Origin: Acetobacteraceae bacterium | Lineage (GTDB): Bacteria; Pseudomonadota; Alphaproteobacteria; Acetobacterales; Acetobacteraceae | Reading direction: 5' to 3' | DNA length: 64,000 bases | Assembly (NCBI GenBank): GCA_022842185.1 | Contig: JALHQB010000010.1 | Coordinates: 31,843 to 95,842 of the forward strand | Shown here: piece by piece, positions 62,640 through 64,000 of the stretch | Position numbering within the stretch: position 1 is the first letter of the stretch | Layout: each line of letters starts with the position of its first letter | Position numbers and translations under genes: made by a program | The notes under the pieces: generated by a model | What the model was told of the DNA's origin: nothing | Database searches by the model: none | What the model saw: the letters and a program-made list of their open reading frames with translations, nothing else

Positions 62640-62691
62640 TGGAGGGGCTTTGCCCCTCCAAGCCACCCCACCAAAGGCTTAAGGCCTTTGG
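62640..62691. repeat. Pair of hairpins between convergent genes (REP-like)
   Basis: TGGAGGGGC/GCCCCTCCA (62640-62648, 62652-62660) and CCAAAGG/CCTTTGG (62671-62677, 62685-62691) are perfect stems. The first matches the hairpin at 59255-59273. They separate the convergent deacetylase and TctC-type genes. Confidence 0.65.
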
Positions 62692-62760
62692 AAACCGTTA
62701 CTTGGCGCAGCGACGGACCTGTCTGGAGAGGGGCGAAGCCCATCTCCAAGACGCCCGACC

Positions 62761-63729
62761 TCACGCCGCCGCGGCAGCCCGCACCACCGGCGCCCAGCGC
62801 GCCGCTTCTCGCGCCACGAACGCGCCGATCTGGGCCGGCGACGGGTCGCCGAGGGACACGATCCCGTTCGCTGTCCAGCGCTCGCGCGCCGTCGGCTCGG
62901 CCATGGCGGCCGCGAGATGCGTGCGCAACCGGCCGGTGATCTCCGCCGACAGGCCTGCCGGCCCGGCGAGCAGGAACCAGTTCGATGCGACCGCGCCGGG
63001 GAATCCGGCCTCGACGATGCTGGGCACGTCCGGCACGACCGCGGCGCGCGTTTCACTGGTGATGGCCAAGCCGCGGATCGACCCCCCGCGCACGCCACCG
63101 GCATGGGCGGCGAGCGTGTCCCACAGCGACACGGTGTTGCCGCCCAGCACGGATTGCTGAGCATCCGCGGCGCCGCGGAAGGGCACGTGCAGCAATTCGA
63201 CCCCGGCCTCCTGCGCCCAGAGCATGCCCGCCAAATGCCCGACCGAACCGATCCCGGAGGACCCGAAGGACACGGCGTCTCGCCCCCGGGCGGCGGCCGT
63301 CTTGTAGTCGGCCAGGCTGCGGATCGGGCTGTCCGCCTTCACGGCGCACAGGATCGGCGCGCCACCGAACAGCGTGATGTAGGCAAAGGAGCGTTGGGGA
63401 TCGTAGTTCGGGGCCGGAGTCATGCTCACCGCGACGGCGAGCGGGCCGGTATTGGTGATGAGAAGCGTGTAGCCATCAGGCGCCGCGGCCGCGACCTGCG
63501 CCGTGCCGACTGCGCCACCCGCGCCGGGCCGGTTCTCGATGATGAAGGGCTGGCCAAAGGCGCGTTCAAGCCCGGCGGCGAGGTAGCGGATGACGATGTC
63601 CGATGTGCCGCCCGGCCCATAGGGATTGATGATTCGTACAGGCTTGTTCGGCCAGGCGCCCTGAGCGTGCAGCGCCGAGGGCGCGGCCAGTCCGACAGGG
63701 ACGGCAAGAAGAAGGTTGCGACGGCGCAT
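62761..63729 (-). CDS. TctC-family tripartite transporter substrate-binding protein
   Basis: A 322-residue Bug/TctC periplasmic binding protein. Signal peptide MRRRNLLLAVPVGLAAPSAL ends near HAQ-GA. Family blocks: PVRIINPYGPGGTSDIVIRY, IIENRPGAGGAVGTAQVAAA and APDGYTLLITNTGPLAVAVS. ATG 63729 with GGGC site upstream. Such genes are highly amplified in Roseomonas-like Acetobacteraceae. No transporter genes are adjacent; specificity unknown. Confidence 0.9.
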   Translation of the reverse strand: MRRRNLLLAVPVGLAAPSALHAQGAWPNKPVRIINPYGPGGTSDIVIRYLAAGLERAFGQPFIIENRPGAGGAVGTAQVAAAAPDGYTLLITNTGPLAVAVSMTPAPNYDPQRSFAYITLFGGAPILCAVKADSPIRSLADYKTAAARGRDAVSFGSSGIGSVGHLAGMLWAQEAGVELLHVPFRGAADAQQSVLGGNTVSLWDTLAAHAGGVRGGSIRGLAITSETRAAVVPDVPSIVEAGFPGAVASNWFLLAGPAGLSAEITGRLRTHLAAAMAEPTARERWTANGIVSLGDPSPAQIGAFVAREAARWAPVVRAAAAA

Positions 63730-64000
63730 GGATTGCCCTTTCCGGAAGCGGCGGCGCCGTCGGGGCTGCCCATGCGCTGGGCAACCGCCGCACACGGACG
63801 ACCACGTGGGCCGCATCTTCGGGAAAGGAGCAAGTCACATGCCGCGCAGCCGCGCGGATAGAGGCGGTGTCAGCGTCGGGCCGGTGTGGTGGCGCGCGTG
63901 CGGCGGACCGGCGGTGGCAGGGAGCCGCGCCCGGCACTGACCGGCGCCGCGCGGCTGCCTTGCTCAACCCGTGCCGCCGCCGCGGCCGTGCTCACGCTGC
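63730..64000. other. Right end of window, nothing supported
   Basis: 271 bases upstream of the TctC-type gene show no convincing coding frame, RNA gene or repeat. Confidence 0.4.

Overview
The window is a nearly complete photosynthesis gene cluster (PGC) of a high-GC, purple, aerobic anoxygenic phototrophic alphaproteobacterium. The gene content fits the Acetobacteraceae/Rhodospirillales (Roseomonas- or Rubritepida-like): a four-haem PufC, an LH1 beta subunit with a Rhodospirillum-like C-terminal tail, solute-binding proteins of the TctC, SBP_bac_5 and SBP_bac_3 types on the flank, and no LH2 genes. The taxonomic placement is inference. The oxygen-dependent cyclase AcsF is present, and no oxygen-independent BchE is encoded in the window, which suits aerobic bacteriochlorophyll (BChl) synthesis.

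Layout. 1-2250: left flank with an amidase (cut by the window edge), an HD-domain protein and a 367-base gap. 2251-6439 (minus): bphO-bphP-ppsR2, a haem oxygenase, a bacteriophytochrome without a histidine kinase, and a PpsR repressor. 6560-17132 (minus): crtE-crtF-bchC-bchX-bchY-bchZ-pufB-pufA-pufL-pufM-pufC, the classical carotenoid/BChl/reaction-centre superoperon. 17252-19647 (plus): crtD-crtC. 19636-42834 (minus): an almost gapless run bchF-bchN-bchB-bchH-bchL-bchM-lhaA-puhA-puhB-puhC-orf106-acsF-puhE-hemA-bchI-bchD-bchO-DUF3422-crtI-crtB-small membrane ORF. 43087-50097 (plus): ppaA/aerR-ppsR1-bchG-pucC-like-bchP-hemC. 50111-51956 (minus): ispH, a 131-residue unknown and a small membrane protein. 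52002-52955 (plus): cytochrome c2 and tspO. 53055-63729: right flank, with a GntR-type regulator facing a transport/catabolic set (two solute-binding proteins, a phosphotriesterase-like hydrolase, a class-III aminotransferase), an MFS transporter, galU, a polysaccharide deacetylase and a TctC-type binding protein.

How it works together. hemA and hemC feed tetrapyrrole synthesis. BchI/D/H, BchM, AcsF, BchL/N/B, BchX/Y/Z, BchF, BchC, BchG and BchP carry the pathway from protoporphyrin IX to BChl a. CrtE, B, I, C, D and F build a spirilloxanthin-series carotenoid. PufBALMC and PuhA form the RC-LH1 core, assembled with LhaA, PuhB, PuhC and PuhE. Cytochrome c2 returns electrons. ispH supplies isoprenoid precursors. 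PpsR1, PpaA/AerR, PpsR2 and the phytochrome would set expression by redox, B12 and far-red light. Palindromes matching the PpsR consensus TGT-N12-ACA stand before bchC (a tandem pair 8 bp apart), between crtE and crtD, between bchF and ppaA, and before an uncharacterised gene next to ispH. The last is the most suggestive lead for something undescribed.
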